DNA of 17,837 nt from CAYSDH01 sp964429805. GTDB lineage: Bacteria > Bacteroidota > Bacteroidia > Flavobacteriales_D > JABDKJ01. Both the position numbers and the translations under genes were made by a program. The notes beneath the pieces are model-generated. The model saw only the letters and a program-made list of their open reading frames with translations, was not told the DNA's origin and did no database searches. The first letter of the stretch is position 1, and every line of letters begins with the position of its first letter. This document shows, piece by piece, positions 6,338 to 14,422 of this stretch. The stretch spans positions 1-17,837 of the forward strand of contig CAYSDH010000064.1 of assembly GCA_964429805.1 (NCBI GenBank). Direction: 5' to 3'.

Positions 6338-7263
6338 TATTTGTTTCTTTTTTGGAGTAGGCTTTGGGCCTTCTCTATTCGGGCGGCAAAGTAAACTCTT
6401 TTTTCGGGATATTTCAACTGCAAACTGCGATAAGCACGCAAAGCTTTCTCATAGTTCCCTTGATTCATGTAGATAGTGGCCAGCGTATCTGTGACAATCT
6501 CCTCATTATCTACAATACTGGCTCTGGCCATACGCTCAGGATTGAAAAACTCTGCTTTTTCCTTCCGTTCGTTATTGATAAACGTATTCAGAATCTGATC
6601 TACTCGCTCAAAATCGCTTTCTGCCGCTTTGACTGAAACTCCAGCAGTTGAGGCAGTACCAGAAATAAAATCTAAAAAGCTAGATGGTTCAGTTTGAGTT
6701 GTCACCTCAACAACGGGCTCCTCAATCTCCGTTTCTTCATCCTTGTCAACAGACGGTTCTGGCTGGGCTTCGTCAATTTGCGCAGCATCTATCTCCATAG
6801 AGAGACTAGTCTGAACGGCTTCAGTGAGGTACTGCTTTTGTAATTCTTCAAGCTGAGCGTCTACTTCATGCTCACTCGCCAGAGAATCCGAGTCTTGTTT
6901 GATCAGGTTCGCATCCAGTTTTTCTAAAACCTCTTCTTCTGCACCGCTTGGCGGGCTTACATCCGCATGCACAGGAATATCGGCTGATTGCTTTTCGACA
7001 ACCACGCGTTGCTCAATCACAACAGGTGGCTCCTTTAACCAGGCGTGTAATTTGCGCCTTACTGGCAGATGTGCCGCTGCCAATTTGAGCTGCCCTTCAA
7101 ATCGGATATCATCTTCATCCTTCAGCCGCTTGACATAAATCATGCGGAGCATAGCGCTTACCGGAAATTGCTCGACTAATTCTTCTATAGTCTCAAGATC
7201 CAAACTATGCAGTACAGTTGGGTCAGAAAATGCCGATATGAGTTGATTCTTATTCAAGTTCAC
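6337..7263 (-). CDS. TPR-like protein of unknown function between lptE and secG
   Basis: The 308-residue protein has three parts: an alpha-helical N-terminal region (1-85), a long acidic Glu/Gln/Asp/Pro/Val-rich stretch with no clear fold (about 85-200), and a C-terminal region with at least one TPR-like unit (DTLATIYMNQGNYEKALRAY, near 260-280). There is no signal peptide or transmembrane helix, so it is probably cytoplasmic. The start codon is GTG (7263-7261), overlapping the lptE stop in the 4-nt form GTGA; the next in-frame Met is about 38 residues in, so GTG is the likely start. A gene of this kind in this place is recurrent in Bacteroidota, as far as I recall, but I know of no assigned role. 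A scaffolding job linked to envelope assembly is only a guess from context. Confidence 0.8.
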   Translation of the reverse strand: MNLNKNQLISAFSDPTVLHSLDLETIEELVEQFPVSAMLRMIYVKRLKDEDDIRFEGQLKLAAAHLPVRRKLHAWLKEPPVVIEQRVVVEKQSADIPVHADVSPPSGAEEEVLEKLDANLIKQDSDSLASEHEVDAQLEELQKQYLTEAVQTSLSMEIDAAQIDEAQPEPSVDKDEETEIEEPVVEVTTQTEPSSFLDFISGTASTAGVSVKAAESDFERVDQILNTFINNERKEKAEFFNPERMARASIVDNEEIVTDTLATIYMNQGNYEKALRAYRSLQLKYPEKRVYFAARIEKAQSLLQKRNK

Positions 7264-7760
7264 CAGTCTCCTAGAGTCTTGTCAAATATATCTTGAATGA
7301 TCTTGGTATTAATCTCTTCAATCAAGGACTCTTCCACATCTTCAAAATTCTCATCTGAGAGAAAGTCTTCAAACTGACTAACTGTAAATGACTTGTCTTT
7401 GTCCTCTTGGGTAGTATCCATAAACTCCACCTTGATAGAAATCGTTAACCTGTTTCTTGCTGAAGACTCGTTTTCTTGGGCGGCCACAGCAATAATCTGA
7501 TACGTTTCAACTACTCCTTGGTACTGGATGTCGCCTTCTTCTTCAACCAAACTCAGTCGTGTCTGACTCAGCAGCACATCTTTGAGCGACTCGGTAAACA
7601 ACTGACCGTAGTTAGGATCTGCAAGAGCCGCACGAACTTGAAAATACTCTACCGAAAACGTGTCGGCCCCAGCTGGAACACTGCCTCCATTAAACTTATA
7701 TATCCCACATGAACTGAGAAACACGATGAATAGGAGGAATATGTATCGATTATACTTCAT
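7260..7760 (-). CDS. lptE: LPS-assembly lipoprotein LptE
   Basis: LptE plugs the outer-membrane beta-barrel LptD and helps place LPS in the outer leaflet. The 166-residue protein begins with a lipoprotein signal peptide (KYNRYIFLLFIVFLSSC; lipobox LSSC, acylated Cys18) followed by GIYKFNGGSVPAGADTFSVE, the N-terminal signature of the Bacteroidota LptE family. The remainder alternates beta strands and helices (SLKDVLLSQTRLSLVEEEGDIQYQG is split here as SLKDVLLSQTRL and LVEEEGDIQYQG). The length is in the family range. It lies 18 bp after the sigma-54 activator and overlaps the TPR gene by 4 nt, so it belongs to the miaB-secG operon. Assignment rests on signature and context. Confidence 0.87.
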   Translation of the reverse strand: MKYNRYIFLLFIVFLSSCGIYKFNGGSVPAGADTFSVEYFQVRAALADPNYGQLFTESLKDVLLSQTRLSLVEEEGDIQYQGVVETYQIIAVAAQENESSARNRLTISIKVEFMDTTQEDKDKSFTVSQFEDFLSDENFEDVEESLIEEINTKIIQDIFDKTLGDW

Positions 7761-7778
7761 TGAATTGCTAACGAATTA

Positions 7779-9026
7779 TCAGTCGATGTCGTATTCTTTA
7801 ATCTTTCGGTACAGCGTTCTTTCTGATATGCCGAGGTCTTTGGCCGCATGTTTCCTCTTGTTATTATGCTTTTCTAACGCCTTAATGATGAGCTCTTTTT
7901 CTTTGACAGCCAGAGATAAAGACTCTTCAACCATTTCTTGAGCCTGCACCGGTTGATACGATGACTTCTCTTCAGGATTGACAGTAGTATACTCTGACTG
8001 CACCCGATGCGACTCCACTCCTCTCAGTATGGTCGTCTCTCCATCTTGATACATCTTATTCATATATGCTTCGTTCTCATCTGAGAGATTTCCGACAGAA
8101 TTTCCCTTCATCAAGTCGGCTACCAGCGCCTTTAATTGAGACATGTCATTTTTCATGTCAAAAAGGACTTTGTACAGAATCTCTCGCTCACTAAAATCTT
8201 GGGCTGAGTTATCTTTATCTATCACCATCGGCAGGTCTGTGCCTGCTGACGGAAGGTAATTTCTCAGAATATCTGCGTTGATGTCACGCTGTTTTTCAAT
8301 CACAGACATTTGCTCCGCCAGATTTCTCAGTTGCCTTATGTTACCGGGCCAAGTATGTGTCTTCATCAACTCTTGAGCCGACTCATCTAACTTAATCGGA
8401 GGCATTCTGTATTTGTCCGAAAAATCTACGGCAAACTTTCTAAATATCAACAGTATATCATCCATTCTAGCTCGGAGAGGTGGAAGCGTAATGGGCACCG
8501 TATTCAAACGATAATAGAGGTCTTCTCTAAACTTATTTCTGCGAATCAAGTCAGGAATGTCCTTGTTTGTGGCGGCCACAATTCTCACATCCGTTTTCTG
8601 CACCTTTGAAGACCCCACTTTGATGAACTCGCCAGTTTCAAGCACACGCAACAGTCTCACCTGAGTCTGAAGCGGCATCTCGGCCACTTCATCGAGAAAT
8701 ATGGTGCCGCCATTAGCCATTTCGAAATAGCCTTTGCGAGTATCTGATGCCCCTGTAAAAGCTCCTTTTTCGTGACCAAAAAACTCAGAGTCAATGGTTC
8801 CTTCAGGAATGGCACCGCAGTTTACCGCAATGTATTTATTATGCTTTCTATGGCTGTAGTTATGAATGATCTGAGGCATCACCTCTTTTCCAGTTCCACT
8901 CTCACCAGAGATTAACACAGATATGTCTGTGGGCGCCACTTGCGAGGCGACTTTGATGGCCAAGTCGAGAAGAGGGGAATTTCCAATTATCCCAAACCGC
9001 TGCTTTATGCTTTGTATTTCTGCCAT
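7779..9026 (-). CDS. Sigma-54-dependent transcriptional activator (AAA+ and Fis-type HTH, no receiver domain)
   Basis: The 415-residue protein is a bacterial enhancer-binding protein that remodels sigma-54 RNA polymerase with ATP. The AAA+ domain starts almost at residue 1 and shows Walker A GESGTGKE (41-48), the sigma-54 contact loop GAFTGA (88-93), Walker B TIFLDE (108-113), and the FREDLYYRL (166-174) and PLRAR (183-187) motifs. A linker of about 110 residues leads to a Fis-type helix-turn-helix (379-415, AAKDLGISERTLYRKI). There is no receiver, GAF or PAS domain, so activity must be set by level, by a partner protein, or be constitutive. Its ATG overlaps the miaB stop by 1 nt. This gene recurs beside lptE and secG in Bacteroidota, as I recall; targets are unknown. 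Confidence 0.95.
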   Translation of the reverse strand: MAEIQSIKQRFGIIGNSPLLDLAIKVASQVAPTDISVLISGESGTGKEVMPQIIHNYSHRKHNKYIAVNCGAIPEGTIDSEFFGHEKGAFTGASDTRKGYFEMANGGTIFLDEVAEMPLQTQVRLLRVLETGEFIKVGSSKVQKTDVRIVAATNKDIPDLIRRNKFREDLYYRLNTVPITLPPLRARMDDILLIFRKFAVDFSDKYRMPPIKLDESAQELMKTHTWPGNIRQLRNLAEQMSVIEKQRDINADILRNYLPSAGTDLPMVIDKDNSAQDFSEREILYKVLFDMKNDMSQLKALVADLMKGNSVGNLSDENEAYMNKMYQDGETTILRGVESHRVQSEYTTVNPEEKSSYQPVQAQEMVEESLSLAVKEKELIIKALEKHNNKRKHAAKDLGISERTLYRKIKEYDID

Positions 9027-10459
9027 TACTTCTTACTCACAGCTTTGCCTTGCAGCGTACCTTGAGTGCAGGCATGAACCAGCACATCAACATAGTCTCC
9101 AAGTTGATAATCTTCTTTTGGAAACACCACTGCAATGTTTTCCGTGTTTCTACCAAAAAATTCCTTGACCGAGCGCTTTGACGTCCCTTCGACCAGCACC
9201 TTATGCACTTTACCCACCTGCTTGTTGTTGGTGATCAAACTGCACTTGGCTTGCATCGCCATTACTTCTTGGAGTCGCTTTTTCTTAGTCTTGTTTGGCA
9301 CATCGTCTTCATACTTTCTTTCGGCCAGTGTGTTTGGTCGTTCAGAATAGGTAAACATGTATGCAAGGTCAAAGTTGACTTGCTCCATTAGACTTAGTGT
9401 GTCTTGATGTTGCTCATCCGTCTCACCGCAAAACCCAGTTATGATGTCTGTCGATATACCGCAGTCAGGAATGATTTTTCTAATTGACTCTATTCTGTTC
9501 AGGTACCACTCTCTGGTGTACCCCCTGTTCATCTTCTTCAGTTGCTCACTATTTCCAGACTGAATAGGTAAGTGTATGTAGTTGCAGATATTCTCATATC
9601 GCGACATCACTTCTACTACTTCATCAGTCATGTCTTTTGGGTGCGAAGTAGAAAACCGGACTCTTAATTCTGGAGAAACCAACCCCACTTTTTCTATGAG
9701 CTGAGCGAAGTTTACTGACTCTTTATCCTTATCAATGACTTCATCTTTTCTAGTCAGATTCCAACGATACGAATCAACATTTTGACCCAACAAGGTCACT
9801 TCTTTATAGCCTTGCTCATGCAAGTAGGCCGCCTCATGCACAATGGACTCGGGGTCGCGACTACGCTCTCGGCCTCTTGTAAACGGCACCACGCAGAAAC
9901 TGCACATATTATCACATCCACGCATGATGGAAATGAATGCTGTAACACCGTTACTATTTAGTCGAATTGGTGATACATCGGCATAGGTCTCTTCTCTAGA
10001 AAGCAACACGTTTACGGCCCTTGAGCCCTCATCTGCCTGCTCTACCAAATTTGGGAGATCTCTATACGCATCAGGCCCGACCACTAGGTCTACCAGCTTC
10101 TCTTCTTCCAGCAATTGTGTCTTTAAGCGCTCGGCCATGCAACCAAGTACACCTATTGTTATTCCCGGGTTACCTTGCTTTAGCTTGTTAAAGCTTCTTA
10201 CCCTGTTTCTCACGCGCTGCTCTGCATTGTCACGTATAGAACAGGTGTTGAGCAAAATGACATCTGCGGCTTCTACATCTTGCGTAGTATCATATCCATT
10301 TTCTGCCAAAATGGAGGCCACGATTTCACTATCAGAGAAATTCATTTGACAGCCATAACTCTCCAAATAGAGTTTTTTGCCATTGCCTTTTCCAGAATTC
10401 AGATTGAGAGCTTCGCCCTGTCTATCTTCATCTATCCGCTTATCTACCTCAATCGACAT
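9026..10459 (-). CDS. miaB: tRNA-2-methylthio-N6-isopentenyladenosine-37 synthase MiaB
   Basis: MiaB is a radical-SAM methylthiotransferase that adds a methylthio group to i6A37 of tRNAs reading UNN codons, improving decoding. The 477-residue protein carries the N-terminal auxiliary-cluster cysteines Cys37 (YGCQMN), Cys73 (NTCSIRD) and Cys107 (GCMAER), the radical-SAM CDNMCSFC motif (Cys182, Cys186, Cys189), and a C-terminal TRAM RNA-binding domain (about 411-477). All key residues are present. YGCQMN and the GRERSR region favour MiaB over RimO or MtaB. A 25-residue N-terminal extension precedes the domain. It is first in its operon, with a good TAAATTTG promoter element about 50 bp upstream, and is divergent from topA. 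Confidence 0.96.
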   Translation of the reverse strand: MSIEVDKRIDEDRQGEALNLNSGKGNGKKLYLESYGCQMNFSDSEIVASILAENGYDTTQDVEAADVILLNTCSIRDNAEQRVRNRVRSFNKLKQGNPGITIGVLGCMAERLKTQLLEEEKLVDLVVGPDAYRDLPNLVEQADEGSRAVNVLLSREETYADVSPIRLNSNGVTAFISIMRGCDNMCSFCVVPFTRGRERSRDPESIVHEAAYLHEQGYKEVTLLGQNVDSYRWNLTRKDEVIDKDKESVNFAQLIEKVGLVSPELRVRFSTSHPKDMTDEVVEVMSRYENICNYIHLPIQSGNSEQLKKMNRGYTREWYLNRIESIRKIIPDCGISTDIITGFCGETDEQHQDTLSLMEQVNFDLAYMFTYSERPNTLAERKYEDDVPNKTKKKRLQEVMAMQAKCSLITNNKQVGKVHKVLVEGTSKRSVKEFFGRNTENIAVVFPKEDYQLGDYVDVLVHACTQGTLQGKAVSKK

Positions 10460-10509
10460 CCTTGTATTTTCTGTTTTGTGCGCCTAAGTGGCTAATTGCA
10501 TGGAGGTCG

Positions 10510-10547
10510 CAAATTTAACCGATTCTAGCCACCTGACAATGTGTCAG
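10510..10547 (-). promoter_or_regulatory. miaB operon promoter with overlapping CTGACA-ATG-TGTCAG palindrome
   Basis: On the minus strand TAAATTTG (10517-10510) matches the Bacteroidota -7 consensus TAnnTTTG at every fixed position. ATTG (10540-10537), three of four bases of the -33 TTTG, lies exactly 19 bp upstream, the preferred spacing. The perfect 6-bp inverted repeat CTGACA / TGTCAG (10533-10538 and 10542-10547, spacer 3) covers the -33 element, where a bound protein would block or tune initiation. The transcript would have a leader of about 45 nt before the miaB ATG. Confidence 0.65.
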
Positions 10548-10560
10548 TTTGCTAAAAAAC

Positions 10561-10596
10561 ATAAAAACAGTAGTTTTTATATATATATGTATACAT
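10561..10596. repeat. AT-rich palindromes between miaB and topA
   Basis: ATAAAAAC (10561-10568) and GTTTTTAT (10573-10580) form a perfect 8-bp inverted repeat with loop AGTA. It runs into an alternating AT stretch that ends in the 10-bp palindrome ATGTATACAT (10587-10596). The segment is in the middle of the 252-bp divergent region, upstream of both promoters. Alternating AT tracts unwind easily under negative supercoiling, which is suggestive next to a topoisomerase gene, but no function is shown. Confidence 0.55.
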
Positions 10597-10625
10597 TGCC
10601 ACGTTGACAAGCACTTAGTTCTGCT

Positions 10626-10658
10626 CTTGTTTTTTTGCTAGGACTGTGTATTTCTTTG
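10626..10658 (+). promoter_or_regulatory. Candidate topA promoter
   Basis: TTTCTTTG (10651-10658) matches seven of eight positions of TAnnTTTG, with CTTG (10626-10629) 21 bp upstream as a possible -33 element. The start site would be near 10665, giving a leader of about 45 nt before the ATG at 10712. This also argues against the in-frame GTG at 10646 being the start, since it would lie upstream of the transcript. Pattern match only. Confidence 0.4.
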
Positions 10659-10711
10659 CAACCTCAATTATTGGAAACGCGAGATGTTGCCCCAATAGAA
10701 ATTTCAAAACA

Positions 10712-13109
10712 ATGACGAAGAATCTTGTAATAGTCGAGTCACCCGCCAAAGCGAAAACGATTGAAAAGTACCTTGGAAAGGATTTCATGGTCAAGTCCAG
10801 TTTCGGCCACGTGCGAGACTTGAAGAAAAAAGGAATATCTGTTGATATCGAAAATGGCTTTATTCCTGATTATGAAATTTCGGTTGACAAGAAAAAAATT
10901 GTTGATGAGCTGGCCAAGCTAGCGAAGAAAGCAGAACTCGTATGGCTCGCGACTGATGAGGACCGCGAAGGAGAAGCCATTTCTTGGCACTTGGAAGAGG
11001 CACTAGATTTAAAGGAAGAAAACACGCGAAGGATCACCTTTAATGAAATCACAAAGACGGCCATCGTCAAAGCCATCGAAAATCCGAGAAAGATTAACAG
11101 ACAGCTAGTTGATGCGCAGCAAGCAAGACGAGTACTTGACCGTCTGGTCGGATTTGAACTTTCTCCTGTCCTGTGGAAAAAGGTGAAGCCTTCTCTTTCT
11201 GCCGGTAGAGTGCAGTCCGTATCAGTGCGACTGATAGTAGACAGAGAAAAAGAAATAGGAAACTTCGAATCCACTTCTTCTTACCGAGTCACTGCTCAGT
11301 TTGATGTGGATGGAAAGCAGATGCAGGCAGATTTGCCAAAGAGATTTAAGACGAAAGATGAAGCAAAGAAGTTTTTAGAAGACTGCCAGTCTGCTGACTT
11401 TGACATTACAAGTCTGGAAGTTAAACCTGGAAAGAAAAGTCCTTCTGCCCCATTTACCACTTCGACACTTCAGCAAGAAGCCTCGAGAAAACTGGGTTAC
11501 TCTGTGGCTCAAACCATGGTTCAGGCGCAAAAACTTTACGAAGGTGGTCACATCACCTACATGAGAACTGACTCTGTGCACTTGTCTGACACAGCCCTCA
11601 ATGGTGCGAAGGCCAAGATTATTTCAGAATATGGTGAGGAGTATTCGTTTACTCGAAAGTTTAGCACCAAGTCAAAAGGTGCTCAAGAAGCTCACGAAGC
11701 CATCAGACCGGCTGACATGGGGGTTAAAAGCGTAGGCGATTCTGACCTCGATAGACTTTATCAATTGATATGGAAAAGATCAGTTGCCTCTCAAATGGCG
11801 GACGCCCAACTGGAGCGAACTACTGTTCATATCGGTATCTCAACTCGAGAAGAGCACTTTGTTGCAAAAGGAGAGGTGGTCAAGTTTGAAGGCTTTATGA
11901 AAGTCTACATGGAGTCTAAAGAAGAAGACGGAGCCGAAGAAGAGACTAAAGGATTGTTGCCTCCAATGAAAGAAGGACAACGTCTGAAGAGAAACACGGT
12001 GCAGGCCCTGCAAAGCTTTACCAAGCACCCACCACGATACACGGAGGCTAGTCTGGTAAAGAAACTTGAAGAGCTCGGCATAGGAAGACCGTCTACCTAT
12101 GCTCCGACAATTAGTACAGTCCAGAAAAGAGGGTATGTAGAAAAGGAATCAAGAGAAGGTACACCGCGCGACCTTGAGCTCATCATTTTAAATGGTAGCG
12201 TGCAAGAGAGCAAGAAAACTGAAAAGACCGGTGCCGAGAAAAATAAACTGTTCCCAACCGATATAGGTATAGTCGTGACTGACTTTTTGGTTGATAATTT
12301 CAAAGACATTCTCAACTTCAACTTTACGGCAGACGTAGAGCGTCAGTTTGACCAAATAGCCGATGGCAAGATAGAATGGAAGGACATGATCCAAAAATTC
12401 TATACTCCTTTCCATAAGAGTGTCGAGCATACCTTAGAACATTCTGAGCGAGCTACTGGAGAAAGAATTTTAGGAGTAGATCCAAAATCAGGTAAAGAGG
12501 TTCTGGCACGAATCGGGCGATATGGACCGATGATACAAATCGGCCGAGTAGATGATGAGGAAAAGCCAAGATTTGCCTCTATTCGTAAAGACCAGAGTAT
12601 ACAGTCAGTGACATTTGAAGAAGCGATGAAGCTCTTTGAATTGCCGAGAAAACTAGGTCAATCTACCGAGGGAGAAGAAATATCTGCCGCAATCGGACGC
12701 TTTGGCCCATACATCAGATACGGAAGTAAGTTCGTCTCGATTCCAAAAGATCAAGATTATGATGTCTATACTATTGAGCTGAAAGAAGCACTCGAACTAG
12801 TGGTAGCTAAGAAAAAGGCCGATGCTGAGAAGCACATTAAGTCTTTTGACGAGAACCCAGACATTCAAGTGTTGAATGGTCGATATGGCCCATATATNNN
12901 NNNNNNNTATCAAAGCTGGTAAAAAGAATGTGAAGATTCCGAAGGAAACTGATCCTAAGTCGCTCACTCTTGAGGACTGTTTGAAGTTGGCTGAAGAAGC
13001 CGCTAAAGCAGGGCCGAAAAGAAGAGGCGGAAAGAAAGCCGCGCCAAAAAAGGCCGCAGCTAAAAAGACAACAGCAAAAAAGAAGCCCGCAGCTAAGAAA
13101 AAGAAGTAA
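10712..13109 (+). CDS. topA: DNA topoisomerase I (type IA), interrupted by a 10-N assembly gap
   Basis: TopA relaxes negatively supercoiled DNA through a transient 5'-phosphotyrosine link. The Toprim domain opens with LVIVESPAKAKTIEKYL (Glu9) and has TDEDREGE (81-88, metal Asp82 and Asp84); the catalytic Tyr283 lies in ITYMRTDS. The C-terminal part has several RYGP/RFGP-type repeats (IGRYGPM, IGRFGPYI, NGRYGPYI) and no four-Cys zinc fingers, unlike E. coli. It ends in a Lys/Ala-rich tail of about 35 residues. Ten Ns at 12898-12907 break the frame: the part after them is read one frame off. Removing the Ns and one copy of a shared TAT restores GRYGPYIKAGKK and a protein of 794 residues. The ATG at 10712 gives the family N-terminus (MTKNLVIVES). 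The stop overlaps the next gene's ATG by 1 nt. Confidence 0.95.
12898..12907. other. Assembly gap (10 N) inside topA, probably hiding a short contig overlap
   Basis: Ten consecutive Ns lie in the third C-terminal repeat of topA. The left side ends in CCATATAT and the right side begins TATCAAAGC. Merging them over TAT gives codons for P-Y-I-K-A-G, which continues the family motif in frame. The 13 surplus positions (10 N plus 3 repeated bases) are one more than a multiple of three, which explains the frame change. The gap is therefore likely a fixed-length spacer over an overlap, not missing sequence and not a mutation. Confidence 0.9.
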
Positions 13110-14278
13110 TGAGCGAGGATATCAGCATATACCTAGAGCCCGTGCGCAATGCCTATGCGCTCAAAGACTCAGGCGGTGTAGGGTCAATTGGCGAAATCAT
13201 TGAGGTCAATGATGGCAAAATGCCGGAACTCGAAGGGCACAAACTAGCCATCATTGGTGTAGCGGAAGGCCGCAACACTATCGAGAATGAAGGCTGCGTG
13301 CAAGGACCTCAAAAAATCAGAGAACAACTTTACCAACTTTATTTTGAGTCTGCAGATTTCAGAATCTTAGATCTTGGTGACATAAAGGCCGGTCATACTA
13401 TAGAAGATAGTCTTTTCGCCATTGAGCAAGTTAATTCTCAGTTGATGCAACTGGGCATTATTCCAATAATTATAGGAGGCGGTCACTTTTTGTCGCTTGG
13501 CATGTATAGAGCGTACACCAAGCTAGAGCGCATGACCAATGTGGTGTGCATTGACCCTCGATTTGATATCGGAGATGCTGACGAAGAGATTGACTCTCGA
13601 AACTTTTTGAGTGAAATCATTCTTCACAAACCTAATTTCCTGTTTAACTACTCTGTGGTGGGCTACCAGTCATATCTTGTGAATCAGGAGATGGTGAAGA
13701 TGATGAACAAGATGTTCTTTGACATTCACAGGCTTGGCGAAGTGGTGCACGAGATTAGAGAGATGGAGTCTGTCATGCGTGCGGCCGACATGGTGAGCAT
13801 AGATATTTCGGCAGTTAGAAGAAGTGACGCTCCTGGCATCAACACTCCCCTGCCCAATGGCCTTTATGGCGAGCAGCTCTGCCAGCTATGCGCCTATGCT
13901 GGCATGAATGAGAAGACCAGTTCACTCGGACTGTTTGAATACAACCCATCTTATGATGTTTCCAATCAGACATCTCAATTACTGGCCCAAGCAATTTGGT
14001 GCTTTATAGATGGGTACTTCAAGAGGAGTAAAGAAGAAGTTGGCTTAAATGAAGAGTCTTTTGTGAAATATCGAGTTCAGCTCAGAGACCAATATGAGCT
14101 AGTCTTTCATAAAAGCAAGCTCACAGACCGCTGGTGGATGGAAATCCCTTACCCAGAGAGCAGTGACCAGAAGTTTAAACGATTCCAAATGGTTCCGTGT
14201 TCGTACAAGGACTATGAAAAGGCGCTCAATCAAGAAATGCCTGACAAGTGGTGGCAGACCTACCAAAAGCTAAGCTAA
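13109..14278 (+). CDS. Arginase/formimidoylglutamase-family protein with altered metal site
   Basis: The 389-residue protein has the arginase/agmatinase/formimidoylglutamase alpha-beta fold. Family members hydrolyse a guanidino or formimino group with two Mn ions. The first ligand motif is kept (GGGHFLS, His126). The second, normally D-x-H-x-D, reads D-P-R-F-D (Asp149, Arg151, Asp153), and the third, normally D-x-D, reads D-I-S (Asp232, Ser234), followed by RRSDAPG. Two of six usual ligands are therefore replaced. I recall similar changes in the Bacteroidota lineage usually annotated formimidoylglutamase, so this is probably a lineage trait, and its activity is doubtful. A C-terminal extension of about 80 residues (RWWMEIPYP, KWWQTYQKL) is Trp-rich. 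Its ATG overlaps the topA stop (TAATG). No other hut gene is in view. Confidence 0.85.
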   Translation: MSEDISIYLEPVRNAYALKDSGGVGSIGEIIEVNDGKMPELEGHKLAIIGVAEGRNTIENEGCVQGPQKIREQLYQLYFESADFRILDLGDIKAGHTIEDSLFAIEQVNSQLMQLGIIPIIIGGGHFLSLGMYRAYTKLERMTNVVCIDPRFDIGDADEEIDSRNFLSEIILHKPNFLFNYSVVGYQSYLVNQEMVKMMNKMFFDIHRLGEVVHEIREMESVMRAADMVSIDISAVRRSDAPGINTPLPNGLYGEQLCQLCAYAGMNEKTSSLGLFEYNPSYDVSNQTSQLLAQAIWCFIDGYFKRSKEEVGLNEESFVKYRVQLRDQYELVFHKSKLTDRWWMEIPYPESSDQKFKRFQMVPCSYKDYEKALNQEMPDKWWQTYQKLS

Positions 14279-14303
14279 TCAGCTAGACTAGCCCTATCCA
14301 TTG

Positions 14304-14330
14304 GGCCTCTGAGGGGCCGCATTTATTTTT
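14304..14330 (+). terminator. Possible terminator after the topA unit
   Basis: GGCCTC (14304-14309) can pair with GGGGCC (14313-14318) across a TGA loop (6 bp, one G.T wobble) and is followed by GCATTTATTTTT. An alternative GCCC/GGGC stem (14291-14294 with 14303-14306) competes. The stem is short but GC-rich. It lies 25 bp after the arginase-family stop and before a candidate promoter for the next operon, as a terminator should. Confidence 0.5.
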
Positions 14331-14358
14331 CCGTTTTCTCGTTTTTTTGGTACTTTAG
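14328..14358 (+). promoter_or_regulatory. Candidate promoter of the PorP/SprF-gldKLM operon
   Basis: TACTTTAG (14351-14358) matches the TAnnTTTG element except for one position, and TTTC (14328-14331), three of four bases of TTTG, lies exactly 19 bp upstream. Transcription would start near 14365, leaving a leader of about 58 nt before the ATG at 14423. The poly-T stretch between the elements overlaps the tail of the preceding terminator. Confidence 0.5.
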
Positions 14359-14422
14359 CAGGCCTCATAAGGAAATTAACACCTGTGAGTTAACATATTC
14401 TGACCTAACTAAGAAGAGATTA

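Noticed and set aside
10604..10609. TTGACA as a sigma-70 -35 box for topA
   Set aside because: No TATAAT-like element occurs about 17 bp downstream, and promoters of this phylum do not follow that consensus; the TTTCTTTG element is a better candidate.
10712..12907. topA as a frameshifted pseudogene
   Set aside because: The frame changes exactly at an artificial N run, and both sides are intact and family-like. An assembly gap explains it fully.
12876..13109. Separate small Lys-rich gene starting just before the N run
   Set aside because: Its first codons are topA read in another frame and the Ns; the part after the gap is the topA C-terminus, as shown by in-frame merging at TAT.
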